DNA of 42,911 nucleotides from Brevinematales bacterium (GCA_013177895.1 JABLXV010000025.1:1-42911), one strand, 5' to 3'; positions 34,696 through 42,759 are shown, counted from the stretch's first letter. The notes: generated from the letters alone by a model not told the origin. Translations and numbers: made by a program.

Positions 34696-36036
34696 CTATA
34701 CTAGTAGTTTGAGGAAATCCGCCCCTTGAAACAGTTTGATTTTACGGAACATATAGTGGCTTTCGCACTCGGGAGACATGCCGAACAAAGAATAAACATT
34801 TATCCCGAGATTCGCGATCACTTCGCTTTTTAAGTCTTTCGAAATCCCTTCGAGGTCCATCGGGTTTAAAGGATAAGGAACTTTATGCATCACATGACTG
34901 ATATCCGCGTGCTTGATAATCCAATAGGACTCCTGCTTGATAATCTGGCTCGCGGAACGCAGTCTGAGGAAACGGCCGGCGTACTCCTGAAATTGGGAAA
35001 CATTCTTCGCGTAGATATTTTCCAGCTTGGGGTTGTCAAGCAGAACTTTGTACTTCCGCATAATATCGGGAAGATCCTGGAAATTCCGGTCGATCGCGGC
35101 GGCATCCCGCCAAAGGTATAACGCGCGGAAGTATTCGCCGTCCTTGAATAACAGCCCCGCTGTCTCGTACAGTAAAACCACCTTAATACTGGGCGCAACA
35201 ACATTAATGTACCGATTTAAAATATCCGTCAGACGCTTGAGGTTGTTCTCGCGTATCAGTACGGTCACCACTTTTAACAGAACGTCGTCAAAAAGCATCT
35301 TGTTATCTAATAACGGCATGAGGACATCCGCCGCCGTATCGTAACGTTTCATATTCGTCAGGGCGTCGGCAAGACAAAACACCATATCTTTATACGAAGC
35401 GTCGTCCTGGGGGAATTTCCGGAAAATCGGCTCGAGCTGATTGACGCATTCCGTATATTCGTTCAACTGATAATGCGTTTCGCCCAGCAGGAACTTACCC
35501 TTCAGGTTATCCGGTTTGATTCTCACCAATGTCTCGAGGTAGGTCTTCGCCTTCTGGAAATTCTTCATATCGTAGAGAATCCCGGCAGCCTCGTAGAGAG
35601 CTTTACTGTGGGTGGGCACCTTATCCAATACCAGAAGGAAATACCCGAGCGCCTCTTTCTGCATCCGTTTCCGTTTATAGAGCTGTCCGACCTTCAAATA
35701 AATCTGCGGTTTTAAGTCGTTATTTCCCGATGAGGACGCGGCAACCGACGCTTTCTCATAATACTCGGTCGCCTGATCGTACTGATGCATTCCTTCGTAG
35801 GCCTGCGCGATATAGTATTTTACCACATAATCTTTCGGGTTGGTCTGTTGATGCTGCTGAGCAAGCGCCAACGCTTTTTTATAATTCCCGGCTTTTATCA
35901 GTTTCTCCACCGAGAGCATAGCGTTGTCTTTTTTCAGAAATTTAAAGACCAGAATGATGATGATTGCGACTACTCCGATACCTAAGGCTATCCAGAATAA
36001 AAAAGCAATATCGCCCAATTTAAATCCGTCACCCAT
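34696..36036 (-). CDS. Membrane-anchored TPR protein
   Basis: One N-terminal membrane helix (about residues 10-35: IAFLFWIALGIGVVAIIIILVF) precedes 6-8 tetratricopeptide-like helical pairs between residues 45 and 330, for example YYIAQAYEGMHQYDQATEYYEKA, YLKVGQLYKRKRMQKEALGYFL and KGKFLLGETHYQLNEYTECV. The last 90 residues form a separate, conserved-looking domain with SYWIIKHADISHVMHKVPYPL and several Cys/Trp/Tyr positions. I do not recognise it. The ATG at 36036 follows AGAGGAG at about 11 bases; a GTG at 36048 is possible but sits on the ribosome site. It is probably a scaffold for a membrane complex. HD-GYP follows within 10 bp, suggesting a joint role. Confidence 0.75.
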   Translation of the reverse strand: MGDGFKLGDIAFLFWIALGIGVVAIIIILVFKFLKKDNAMLSVEKLIKAGNYKKALALAQQHQQTNPKDYVVKYYIAQAYEGMHQYDQATEYYEKASVAASSSGNNDLKPQIYLKVGQLYKRKRMQKEALGYFLLVLDKVPTHSKALYEAAGILYDMKNFQKAKTYLETLVRIKPDNLKGKFLLGETHYQLNEYTECVNQLEPIFRKFPQDDASYKDMVFCLADALTNMKRYDTAADVLMPLLDNKMLFDDVLLKVVTVLIRENNLKRLTDILNRYINVVAPSIKVVLLYETAGLLFKDGEYFRALYLWRDAAAIDRNFQDLPDIMRKYKVLLDNPKLENIYAKNVSQFQEYAGRFLRLRSASQIIKQESYWIIKHADISHVMHKVPYPLNPMDLEGISKDLKSEVIANLGINVYSLFGMSPECESHYMFRKIKLFQGADFLKLLV

Positions 36037-36150
36037 AGCGAAAAACACTCCTCTTTACAAGTAGATTATTATAGTGTAAAAATCTTAATATGAAAAGAAA
36101 ATACGGCATATTATCTATGAAATCATTCCGGCAAGGGTAATGCATATCAA

Positions 36151-36181
36151 TAAAAAAGGGCTTCTCATAATGAGAAGCCCC
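36151..36181 (-). terminator. Rho-independent terminator of the sigma factor gene
   Basis: On the minus strand GGGCTTCTCATTATGAGAAGCCC forms a long perfect stem followed by TTTTTTATT, 18 bp after the stop at 36199. Confidence 0.9.
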
Positions 36182-36198
36182 GGAGTGTGTATAGAAAG

Positions 36199-37092
36199 CT
36201 AGTTCAAATACGCATACAAGTGGCTGCTTTCCTCATAGCCCTTCATTTGATCGATAGCTATTTTCTCTAGCTGCCGTATTCTTTCTTTAGTCAGCTTCAT
36301 TTTCTCCCCGATTTTGCTGAGCGACTGGGGCTCTTTCCCGTTCAAACCGAAACGGTACTCGATAATCTCCCGTTCGCGTTCCCCGAGCTTGTTCAGGAGA
36401 TTTTGAATACTCTCCTTGAGGCTCGAAAGGATGACCGCGTTATCGGGATTCTGCGCCTTTTCCTCGCCGTCGGATAAGAACATCGTCTCGTTCACTCCCG
36501 ACGAATCCTCGGGAATCATTTCCTCCAGCGACGAGTTGCTGGAAAGGTCTATGAGTTTTTTAATCTCGTCCTTATTCATAGAAAGTTTATCGGCTATTTC
36601 CTCATGGTCGGGACGTTTCCCGTTCTCCTTGGAGTAGTTCTCAATGAACTTGCCGATCTTCATCAGTTCGTTCGCGCGATTCATCGGGAGACGCACCATC
36701 CGGGATTTCTCGGATATCGCTTTCATAATCGCCTGTTTAATCCACCATACCGCGTAGGAAATAAAATGCACCTCGCGGCGGTAATCGAACTTATCCACGG
36801 CGGTAATCAGCCCGATATTTCCCTCGCTGATCAGGTCGGCGAGCGGTATATTTTTACCCTGATACTTTTTCGCAATCGAGATCACAAAACGCAGGTTGGA
36901 AATAATCAGTTTTTCCTTCGCGTTCCTTTCGCCCTCGTAAGCCCTTTTCGCAAGCTCCACTTCCGCTTCGCGAGACAATAAAGGTATCTGATCGATCTCT
37001 TTAAGGTAAACCGAAATGGAGTTTCTTCTGAGAATGTTTTCAAATTTTTTCAAGTCGGGTGTTTTTCTTATTTCTTCTCTAACAGCGTTCAT
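36199..37092 (-). CDS. Sigma-70 family RNA polymerase sigma factor (group 2, RpoD/RpoS-like)
   Basis: The 297-residue protein has region 1.2 (ISVYLKEIDQIPLLSREAEVELAKRA), region 2 (LIISNLRFVISIAKKYQ, LADLISEGNIGLITAVDKFDYRR, FISYAVWWIKQAI), region 3 (NRANELMKIGKFIEN) and region 4 (LGEREREIIEYRFGLNGKEPQSLSKIGEKMKLTKERIRQLEKIAI). It lacks the long N-terminal region 1.1 and nonconserved insert of a primary RpoD, so it is probably an alternative group 2 factor. The start at 37092 has GGGAGA about 8 bases upstream. No anti-sigma gene is adjacent. It is divergent from acpS, with an operator-like palindrome between them. Confidence 0.88.
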   Translation of the reverse strand: MNAVREEIRKTPDLKKFENILRRNSISVYLKEIDQIPLLSREAEVELAKRAYEGERNAKEKLIISNLRFVISIAKKYQGKNIPLADLISEGNIGLITAVDKFDYRREVHFISYAVWWIKQAIMKAISEKSRMVRLPMNRANELMKIGKFIENYSKENGKRPDHEEIADKLSMNKDEIKKLIDLSSNSSLEEMIPEDSSGVNETMFLSDGEEKAQNPDNAVILSSLKESIQNLLNKLGEREREIIEYRFGLNGKEPQSLSKIGEKMKLTKERIRQLEKIAIDQMKGYEESSHLYAYLN

Positions 37093-37209
37093 AACTATTC
37101 TCCCGTTGGTTTGCATTATATCCGCAATAGACGTACCATCGCGGATATTTTATTATTTATTACTACATAACAAATTACAACTTTCACTCCTGATCTTCTC
37201 CCGATAAAT

Positions 37210-37230
37210 ATTGTGTCATTATGATACAAT
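37210..37230. promoter_or_regulatory. Operator-like palindrome between sigma factor and acpS
   Basis: Ten-base arms ATTGTGTCAT and ATGATACAAT around a central T match as an inverted repeat with a single mismatch. It is 118 bp upstream of the sigma start and 99 bp upstream of acpS, in AT-rich DNA. Confidence 0.4.
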
Positions 37231-37328
37231 AATTCTTGATAAACCGGGCTTCCGGGTCATTTTATCTTTACCCCCTCCGATTGCCGAAATTCCCGGAATT
37301 TGGTATATTTATCCACGAGGAGCCCTGC

Positions 37329-37700
37329 ATGATAATTGGAGTGGGTATTGATATCATCGAGATAGAACGGATACAAAATGTTTTCGCGAAGCGCGGGGAG
37401 AAGTTTATCAAACGCGTCTACACCGAAGACGAATTGAGATATTGCCATACCTTCAGCGAACAGTTCACCCATCTCGCGGCGCGTTTCTCCGCGAAGGAGG
37501 CGTACTATAAAGCCGTCGGCGCGGGGGTGCTGGCGTTCCATGAGATAGAGGTATATAACCTGCCGACCGGGAAGCCGGAAATCCGACTCCACGGGAAGAC
37601 GAAGGAGCAATGGGAGAGTCTGGGCTCTCCGAAGATACACGTGTCGTTATCGCACAACCGCCTGATGGCGTCGGCGGTCGTCGTGCTGGAGAGGGATTAG
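37329..37700 (+). CDS. acpS: Holo-[acyl-carrier-protein] synthase
   Basis: The 123-residue enzyme begins MIIGVGIDIIEIERI, with the metal-binding Asp8, and has RFSAKEAYYKAVGAGV, with the second acidic ligand, and the C-terminal SLSHNRLMASAVVVLERD. It transfers phosphopantetheine from CoA to acyl carrier protein. The ATG at 37329 follows GAGGAG and matches the family start exactly; the longer upstream frame has no family resemblance. Its last 37 codons and stop lie in a 116-bp sequence that is repeated perfectly at 39758-39873, beyond the restriction-modification cassette. The protein itself is intact. Confidence 0.92.
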   Translation: MIIGVGIDIIEIERIQNVFAKRGEKFIKRVYTEDELRYCHTFSEQFTHLAARFSAKEAYYKAVGAGVLAFHEIEVYNLPTGKPEIRLHGKTKEQWESLGSPKIHVSLSHNRLMASAVVVLERD

Positions 37701-37704
37701 AATA
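37589..37704. repeat. 116-bp direct repeat, left copy (acpS 3' end)
   Basis: Perfect identity with 39758-39873. This copy is the functional 3' end of acpS plus AATA. It contains a 6-6-6 hairpin, GGAGAG (37613-37618), loop, CTCTCC (37625-37630), the same geometry as in the PIN cassette repeat. Confidence 0.96.
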
Positions 37705-37777
37705 GGTAACAAGAAGAAGTTGATGACCGTCGTTTTTAGAACATAAACATTAGCATAAAGAAATATATCCAAGCAAA

Positions 37778-38734
37778 TCAGTCTGAAAAAAGATTATTTT
37801 CCAGATTGTTTCTAAGTTTTTGTAATCTTTCTTGAGCTATATCCACATACTCTTTCTTGTTATCAATTCCAATAAACATTCGATTTAATAATAATGCCGC
37901 CGCAAGACTTGTTCCCGAACCGCAAAACGGGTCTAACACTATTTGATCCTCAATTGTTGTTAATTCAATTAACGCCTGCATTAATTTTAATGGTTTCTGT
38001 GTCGGGTGCAAACCCACATCATCCCTTGAAGAACCAATTGAAATGAAGTTATCCGGGGAAACAGTATATTTTAGAAATGCGGTTTCATTAAATGCTCCAA
38101 CATGATGCTCTAGAAAATTATCCGCAATTGTCCCGCCCAGTTTATATGGCTTCATAAACCATAAAATCGGTTCAAATATTGGCCTTAGATTCCCAATTCT
38201 CCATCCATTCCATTTATCTGCACTATAATTATCATTCCTTTTTTCATAAACAACACTCAGTCTTTGAGCCCTATGAGGAGCTTTTTCTTTAATCCAGCAA
38301 ATCATATCTTTATATATAAATCCAGAATCTTCAAGAGCGGAAATACATCTATGAGCAAGCCTTCTTCCAGCAAAAACAATCGCTGATCCCCCGGGTTTTA
38401 AAACTCTTAACCAATCATCCGCCCAACTTTTACACCATCTATAATACTGAATAGGAATGTCTTTATCTGCCTCAGACCATCCATTTAACGGTTTTCCTCT
38501 TTTTTTAAAAACCGCTCCTGCTCTCTCTTGGGCAGGACTTGAACCGAGATATGCCGAGTTTGTATTATCATGTAATACATCCCATTCATCAGCCCCGATT
38601 CCGTAAGGAATATCGCTTATAATCAAATGTATACTGTTCTTATCTATTTTTTCTAATTCTTTTAAGCTATCGCCAAGTATTATCTGATTTAATAGTTCTG
38701 ATAGATAATTTATTTTAAAATCCGTCAGCATCAT
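37778..38734 (-). CDS. hindIIIM: Adenine-specific DNA methyltransferase, M.HindIII-like
   Basis: The 318-residue enzyme is a beta-type methyltransferase: the catalytic motif SDIPYG (residues 40-45) comes first, and the AdoMet motif DPFCGSGTSLAAA comes near residue 270, after HPTQKPLKLM. WDVLHDNTNSAYLGSSPAQERAGAVFKKRGKPLNGWSEADK and WRIGNLRPIFEPILWFMKPY closely resemble M.HindIII as I remember it, so it should methylate adenine in AAGCTT. The ATG overlaps the stop of the endonuclease gene as ATGA, so the nuclease and methylase are translationally coupled, endonuclease first. The gene is AT-rich compared with its surroundings. Confidence 0.88.
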   Translation of the reverse strand: MMLTDFKINYLSELLNQIILGDSLKELEKIDKNSIHLIISDIPYGIGADEWDVLHDNTNSAYLGSSPAQERAGAVFKKRGKPLNGWSEADKDIPIQYYRWCKSWADDWLRVLKPGGSAIVFAGRRLAHRCISALEDSGFIYKDMICWIKEKAPHRAQRLSVVYEKRNDNYSADKWNGWRIGNLRPIFEPILWFMKPYKLGGTIADNFLEHHVGAFNETAFLKYTVSPDNFISIGSSRDDVGLHPTQKPLKLMQALIELTTIEDQIVLDPFCGSGTSLAAALLLNRMFIGIDNKKEYVDIAQERLQKLRNNLENNLFSD

Positions 38735-39615
38735 TTACCCCTTAAATAATCAATATATTTTTTTATAGTATCTATTTTTTCATTTACTTTTAGAGCAGAA
38801 ATTAACTCAATAATCGCAGCTTCATGGGAATAATGCTTTATTTCCCTAATTCTATCATTCCAGAAACTTATTTCTTTCTCACCACGGTTTATAATTGTCT
38901 TCTTGGAATTTTCAAGTTCCCGGTTCAATGAATCAATCATGGTTTTAGTATACTTGCAGATTAACTGGTTTTGTCTTGATAAAAAACAGCGGTCTTTTTC
39001 ATTATGCATTATTTCATTACTTATTACCAGACTAATACTCCAGATAAAAGATAAATCCAAATCATTACTTTCACAAATTTCTTCTTTTAATAAAAAAACG
39101 AGATGTTCCCAACTGAGAAGACATATTCTCCCATCAAGAGCTTGTCCATATACTTGGCTTCTTAATCGGGGATATTGGAAGTAGGGAGCAACTAAAACAG
39201 AAAAATCATGCTGCCCGCGCCAATCAATCATTGATTTAACTTTAAAGTCTTTCTGATTTTTTGCGGTTCTACTTAAACGAAATGCTTTTGCATCTCCAAC
39301 AAGCGAGTAATTATAAGTTTTACTTCTACCAATAACATCAGCACAGTTTGATCTTTGTTGATTCACTTCAGCATTTAATCCTATCTCATGAAAGGCCTTA
39401 GCAAGCGCAATGTCGGCCACTTTAGCGAATAATTTTTCTTCACTTGAATCATGTAAAATACTTTCTGGAATGATACCTATTTCTGATAGAATTGGAATAA
39501 AACTTTTCTTGTCCAGCGAGAAGATTAATCTTTGAATCTTTTCAGAAGAATCATTAAAGGTATCAGTATTTTCAGATTCCTGTTTAATAATTTTTAAAAG
39601 TTCCTGATAGTTCAT
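38731..39615 (-). CDS. hindIIIR: HindIII-like type II restriction endonuclease
   Basis: The 294-residue protein aligns with HindIII, as I remember it, over its length. The most similar stretch is DAKAFRLSRTAKNQKDFKV, followed by APYFQYPRLRSQ and LLSWEHLVFLL. The active-site pair D108 and K110 keep HindIII numbering, and D93 is also present. Residue 86, a catalytic-site Glu in HindIII, is Gln here (NQQRSN). Cleavage of AAGCTT is the inferred activity. AGGGGA lies 6 bases before the ATG, and a promoter with an inverted repeat lies just upstream. The nuclease is the first gene of the operon, so timing of methylation versus cutting must be handled by translation or repression. Confidence 0.9.
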   Translation of the reverse strand: MNYQELLKIIKQESENTDTFNDSSEKIQRLIFSLDKKSFIPILSEIGIIPESILHDSSEEKLFAKVADIALAKAFHEIGLNAEVNQQRSNCADVIGRSKTYNYSLVGDAKAFRLSRTAKNQKDFKVKSMIDWRGQHDFSVLVAPYFQYPRLRSQVYGQALDGRICLLSWEHLVFLLKEEICESNDLDLSFIWSISLVISNEIMHNEKDRCFLSRQNQLICKYTKTMIDSLNRELENSKKTIINRGEKEISFWNDRIREIKHYSHEAAIIELISALKVNEKIDTIKKYIDYLRGK

Positions 39616-39639
39616 AAAAATCCCCTAGGAAGCACGCAT

Positions 39640-39677
39640 ATTTTACACTACGAAATATTTTTTAACAAATATTTCGT
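39640..39677 (-). promoter_or_regulatory. Promoter and inverted repeat of the restriction-modification operon
   Basis: On the minus strand TTGTTA (39668-39663) and TAAAAT (39645-39640) are 17 bases apart. A perfect 11-base inverted repeat, ACGAAATATTT (39650-39660) and AAATATTTCGT (39667-39677), covers the -35 and part of the spacer, where a repressor would block transcription. No separate controller gene is present. Confidence 0.6.
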
Positions 39678-39757
39678 TACTTCGGCCTCGATAAGAATCA
39701 ATACTCTAAAGAATTTCAACATTTCATTGATTATGTTAGTGCCGCAGATACAAAATC

Positions 39758-39873
39758 CCACGGGAAGACGAAGGAGCAATGGGAGAGTCTGGGCTCTCCG
39801 AAGATACACGTGTCGTTATCGCACAACCGCCTGATGGCGTCGGCGGTCGTCGTGCTGGAGAGGGATTAGAATA
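39758..39873. repeat. 116-bp direct repeat, right copy (orphan acpS tail)
   Basis: Perfect copy of 37589-37704. It contains the last codons and stop of acpS without a gene in front, and its TTAGAATA end supplies the stop codon of the minus-strand envelope gene (39866-39868). This is the original junction of two convergent genes overlapping by two bases. Confidence 0.96.
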
Positions 39874-40408
39874 TAAACCCCATCCGTAGGTTGAGCGAGG
39901 GTATCAGGAACGTCTGCGACGCGGGATCGTTTTCAAACGGGAGATAGAGAGAGCTTCCCAGCGACGGTTCGAGGTAGATGCCGCTTTCATTATCGACCGA
40001 TATCGTATATCCGACCGATAGCCTCGCGATATTTTGAAAGTACTTTATTACGCCTAACCCGATCATCGGCTTATAGGCGAGACTCACCCACAATCCGGAA
40101 AAACTCCATCGAGTCAGGTAGAATTTCATCCCCACCGACGGGTGAAGATCATCGATCAGGCCGTGGAAATCGCTGAAATAGGCCAGCCCGGCCTCGATTG
40201 AGAAATAATCCGTAAGCGCGGCCTCGAAGTAAATATCCGCCGCGGGGGCTAAGGCGATGATATTCAGAATATCCACGCCGAGTGAAATCGACGGCTTCGG
40301 TTTCATCTCCGGCTCCTCCGCGAAGCAGTATGCCGCGGGAAATAACCCCATAGAAAGGATACCGGTTATCAGGAACGTTAAAAAAATGACGGAGTAACCT
40401 GATTTCAT
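39866..40408 (-). CDS. Envelope protein, barrel-like (paralogue 1)
   Basis: The 180-residue product has a signal peptide (MKSGYSVIFLTFLITGILSMGLFPAAYCFA) and a beta-rich body ending in LNLRMGFIF, with the aromatic terminal residue expected of outer-membrane barrels. Its order of segments matches the next gene (40471-40971): ADIYFEAALTDYFSIEAGLAYFS, LHPSVGMKFYLTRWSFSGLWVSLAYKPMIG, GIYLEPSLG. The two are paralogues in tandem. Function is unknown. The stop codon lies in the repeated junction. Confidence 0.7.
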   Translation of the reverse strand: MKSGYSVIFLTFLITGILSMGLFPAAYCFAEEPEMKPKPSISLGVDILNIIALAPAADIYFEAALTDYFSIEAGLAYFSDFHGLIDDLHPSVGMKFYLTRWSFSGLWVSLAYKPMIGLGVIKYFQNIARLSVGYTISVDNESGIYLEPSLGSSLYLPFENDPASQTFLIPSLNLRMGFIF

Positions 40409-40470
40409 ACGTCCTTCTTGATTGATATTATTTACCTGAACCGGATTACTTCCGTTTCAAAAGAAAGATT

Positions 40471-40971
40471 TCAGAAAATATACCCCACACGGAACATGAA
40501 TAACGGGAACACCTGCTGGCCGCTCGTCTTCTCGATCTGCCAGTTCAGACCGAAACTCGGCTCGAGAAACACCCCGTCGTAATTATTCAGTATCAGTTTA
40601 AATCCCATCGAAATCTGAACCGTGTTGCTGAACGCGGAATTCGCGCCGAACATCAGCATCGGGGCATATTTCAGTCCCATCCAGAATCCCGACAACGCGC
40701 GGTCGGTAATATAGATATTAAATCCTACCGACGGCTGAAAAAAGCTTGCGGCGGCGGGGGCGCTGTAATAGATCATCCCCGCATCGATAGTCAGGATATC
40801 CGCTAACGGAGCCTCGAACTCGAAATCGACGGTCGCTGTCCCGGTGATAGCATTCACCATCGCGCGCAGAATCTCGACGCTCAGCGACGCTTTTCGCCCG
40901 GCGTAGTATCCCTCCGCGAACAGGAGCGATGATATTCCCAGAAAGACCACGACAATCAGAGCTTTTTTCAT
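40471..40971 (-). CDS. Envelope protein, barrel-like (paralogue 2)
   Basis: The 166-residue product has a signal peptide (MKKALIVVVFLGISSLLFA) and ends FRVGYIF. It shares segments with its neighbour: VDFEFEAPLADILTIDAGMIYYS, FFQPSVGFNIYITDRALSGFWMGLKYAPMLMFG, GVFLEPSFGLN. Both are small enough for 8-stranded barrels. It is 62 bp upstream of paralogue 1 on the same strand and probably co-transcribed. Confidence 0.7.
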   Translation of the reverse strand: MKKALIVVVFLGISSLLFAEGYYAGRKASLSVEILRAMVNAITGTATVDFEFEAPLADILTIDAGMIYYSAPAAASFFQPSVGFNIYITDRALSGFWMGLKYAPMLMFGANSAFSNTVQISMGFKLILNNYDGVFLEPSFGLNWQIEKTSGQQVFPLFMFRVGYIF

Positions 40972-41065
40972 AAAATCCTCACTTTTTTTACGAAAATATG
41001 AATTAGACGCCCCTATTATATTTTCACCCGGGAAAAATGTAAAGCTGTATTATGGAACAGACTGC

Positions 41066-41098
41066 AAAAAAAAGCGCCCCCTCAAAGGGGGCGCTTTT
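41066..41098 (-). terminator. Strong terminator after flagellin, possibly bidirectional
   Basis: On the minus strand AAGCGCCCCC pairs with GGGGGCGCTT and is followed by eight Ts. The plus strand also ends in TTTT after the stem, so it could stop both directions. It lies about 25 bp after the flagellin stop. Confidence 0.92.
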
Positions 41099-41123
41099 AT
41101 TGTTTGATACTGATTTCGATGCG

Positions 41124-41996
41124 TTACCGCAATAACTGGAGCATGAGCTGAGGTTTCTGGTTCGCCTGAGCGAGCATCGCGGTCGCAGCCTGTGTCAGGA
41201 TCTGGTTGCGGACGAAACTCGACATTTCGAATGCCATATCCGTGTCGCGGATTCTGGATTCTGCTGCCTGCAGATTTTCGTAACCGACCATGAGTCCCTT
41301 CGCGGCATGCTGTAAACGGTTCTGGTATGCTCCGAGGTCCGCGCGCTGTTTGCTGGCTTTGGTCAAAGCCTGGTCGATCAAACCGATCGCCATGTTGGCT
41401 TTGTCCGGTGTGCTCAAACTGATGAATGAAGCGGTTTCGGGGTTACCGACGGGAGCCTTCAGACCGAGACCCTGAGAGTTCATCGTACCGATGTAAACTC
41501 TTTCTCTCTGGTCCATATTCGCGCCCATGTGCAGCCACATACTTGCCATCACGGTATTGGAACCGGAGGGTTGCGCGAAACGCCCGGTGAGCAGGTTCAT
41601 TCCATTAAACTGCGCGTGTGAAGCGATACGGTCAAGTTCGTCAACCATTTCCGAAACTTCAACCTGAATCATCATACGGTCGGTGGTATCATAGATACCG
41701 TTCGCGGCCTGTACTGCGAGTTCGCGAAGACGCTGAAGGATCTGCTGAGATTCTTCAAGGTAGCCTTCCGCTGTCTGGATGAACGAGATACCGTCCATGA
41801 CGTTTTGATTGGCGCGGAAAAGACCGCGGATTTGCGTCCGCATCTTTTCGGATACCGCAAGACCGGAAGCGTCGTCGCCGGCTTTGTTGATCTTCATACC
41901 GGACGAGAGCTTTTCGATGGACTTATCAGCGTCCCAGTTGTTGACAGTCAACTGGCGTTGAGCGAAGATCGCGCTGATGTTGTGGTTGATAATCAT
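41124..41996 (-). CDS. flaB: Flagellin, spirochaete FlaB-like core filament protein
   Basis: The 290-residue protein has the conserved N-terminal helices of flagellin ([82 protein letters not shown]) and a C-terminal D0/D1 half ([60 protein letters not shown]). The central part is short, as in spirochaete core filament proteins that work in the periplasm. AGGAGG lies 5 bases before the ATG at 41996; an upstream in-frame start would add 10 residues not seen in the family. It is transcribed alone with a strong terminator. Confidence 0.92.
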   Translation of the reverse strand: MIINHNISAIFAQRQLTVNNWDADKSIEKLSSGMKINKAGDDASGLAVSEKMRTQIRGLFRANQNVMDGISFIQTAEGYLEESQQILQRLRELAVQAANGIYDTTDRMMIQVEVSEMVDELDRIASHAQFNGMNLLTGRFAQPSGSNTVMASMWLHMGANMDQRERVYIGTMNSQGLGLKAPVGNPETASFISLSTPDKANMAIGLIDQALTKASKQRADLGAYQNRLQHAAKGLMVGYENLQAAESRIRDTDMAFEMSSFVRNQILTQAATAMLAQANQKPQLMLQLLR

Positions 41997-42129
41997 ATCA
42001 TCCTCCTTGATGGTGTGTGGCGACATCCTTGTCGCCTCTCCTTAATTTTTCGGATGATTGCGGTTTTCGATTAGGGTTTTTCGAATTATTTTTTAACCTA
42101 TGCGGATTTCTCAAGATATTCAAATATTT

Positions 42130-42149
42130 TATCGTAAAATCGAACGATA
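42130..42149. promoter_or_regulatory. 20-bp palindromic motif shared with hydB leader (flaB copy)
   Basis: TATCGTAAAATCGAACGATA differs from 23632-23651 at two positions only. It is about 134 bp before the flagellin start, and 4 bp before the -35 of the divergent lipoprotein promoter. Confidence 0.5.
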
Positions 42150-42152
42150 CGC

Positions 42153-42181
42153 TTGACACGGATTATCGATTGAATTAGAAT
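42153..42181 (+). promoter_or_regulatory. Sigma-70 promoter of the lipoprotein gene
   Basis: TTGACA (42153-42158) is perfect. TAGAAT (42176-42181) matches five of six. The spacing is 17 bases. The start codon at 42212 follows 30 bp on, with AAAGGGG as ribosome site (42198-42204). Confidence 0.8.
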
Positions 42182-42204
42182 GTGTATCATGTTTTAGAAA
42201 GGGG

Positions 42205-42759
42205 TTGCAACATGAAAAATCTTGTAACACACACACACACACAGCATTTAGCGTTTTATCGCGTCTCGCCGTCATACTAATCATGTCCGTCCTGTCGAAT
42301 TGCGCCATAGTCGAAGAAATCATTACATCGCCTGAAATCGACCTTTTGGATAATTCCTACTGCGAAGTCCCGCAGCTTTCCATCCGGGAACTCGATAACC
42401 TGACGAATATCTACACCAACAGCGTATATTGGCGGGTATCGAAGGGCTGTTCCGTCATGGAAATGAGCGCGTTCGCCGGGATGGAAGGTTTCGACGGCGC
42501 GATCCTCGCGGCGAAACCGGTCGTCATCTACGGGTGGGACGGCGCGCCGAAATATTTCGAATGGCGCGTGTTCAAGGACGGCGCTATCGTCGGGGCGATT
42601 GTCGCGAACGCCAGCAAATTAGTCTGCCGCCCGGTGGTCTACGTCCTGCGAATGGTAAATAGTTACGGGATACTGACGAACTACCCGGCGGGCACGATAA
42701 TTATCGACGACGACTACCCGTATTACGTAAGGTGCGCCCCTGTGTTTGGACAGATTTAG
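42205..42759 (+). CDS. Lipoprotein with (AC)8 tract, probably phase-variable and cut by IS3
   Basis: The long frame (TTG at 42205) encodes HTHTHTAFSVLSRLAVILIMSVLSNCAIVEEI, a lipoprotein signal with the relaxed spirochaetal lipobox LSNC, then about 150 residues of polar sequence (YWRVSKGCSVMEMSAFAG, YGWDGAPKYFEWRVFKDG). The best ribosome site, however, serves an ATG at 42212 in another frame. From that ATG, translation passes through the (AC)8 tract and stops after about 23 codons. Loss of one AC unit would join the ATG to the lipoprotein frame. The 3' end runs into an insertion element that supplies the last codons (PVFGQI) and the stop. No family is recognised. Confidence 0.65.
   Translation: MQHEKSCNTHTHTAFSVLSRLAVILIMSVLSNCAIVEEIITSPEIDLLDNSYCEVPQLSIRELDNLTNIYTNSVYWRVSKGCSVMEMSAFAGMEGFDGAILAAKPVVIYGWDGAPKYFEWRVFKDGAIVGAIVANASKLVCRPVVYVLRMVNSYGILTNYPAGTIIIDDDYPYYVRCAPVFGQI
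42227..42242 (+). repeat. (AC)8 dinucleotide tract in the lipoprotein coding start
   Basis: Eight AC units lie 15 bases after the ATG at 42212. Changes of one unit shift the frame. The signal peptide frame is reached with seven units (or ten). Confidence 0.85.

Noticed and set aside
39680-39869. Open frame running in phase into the orphan acpS tail, which could be a truncated gene
   Set aside because: It has no start codon and begins just after a stop in AT-rich DNA. About 28 open codons before the repeat is expected by chance.
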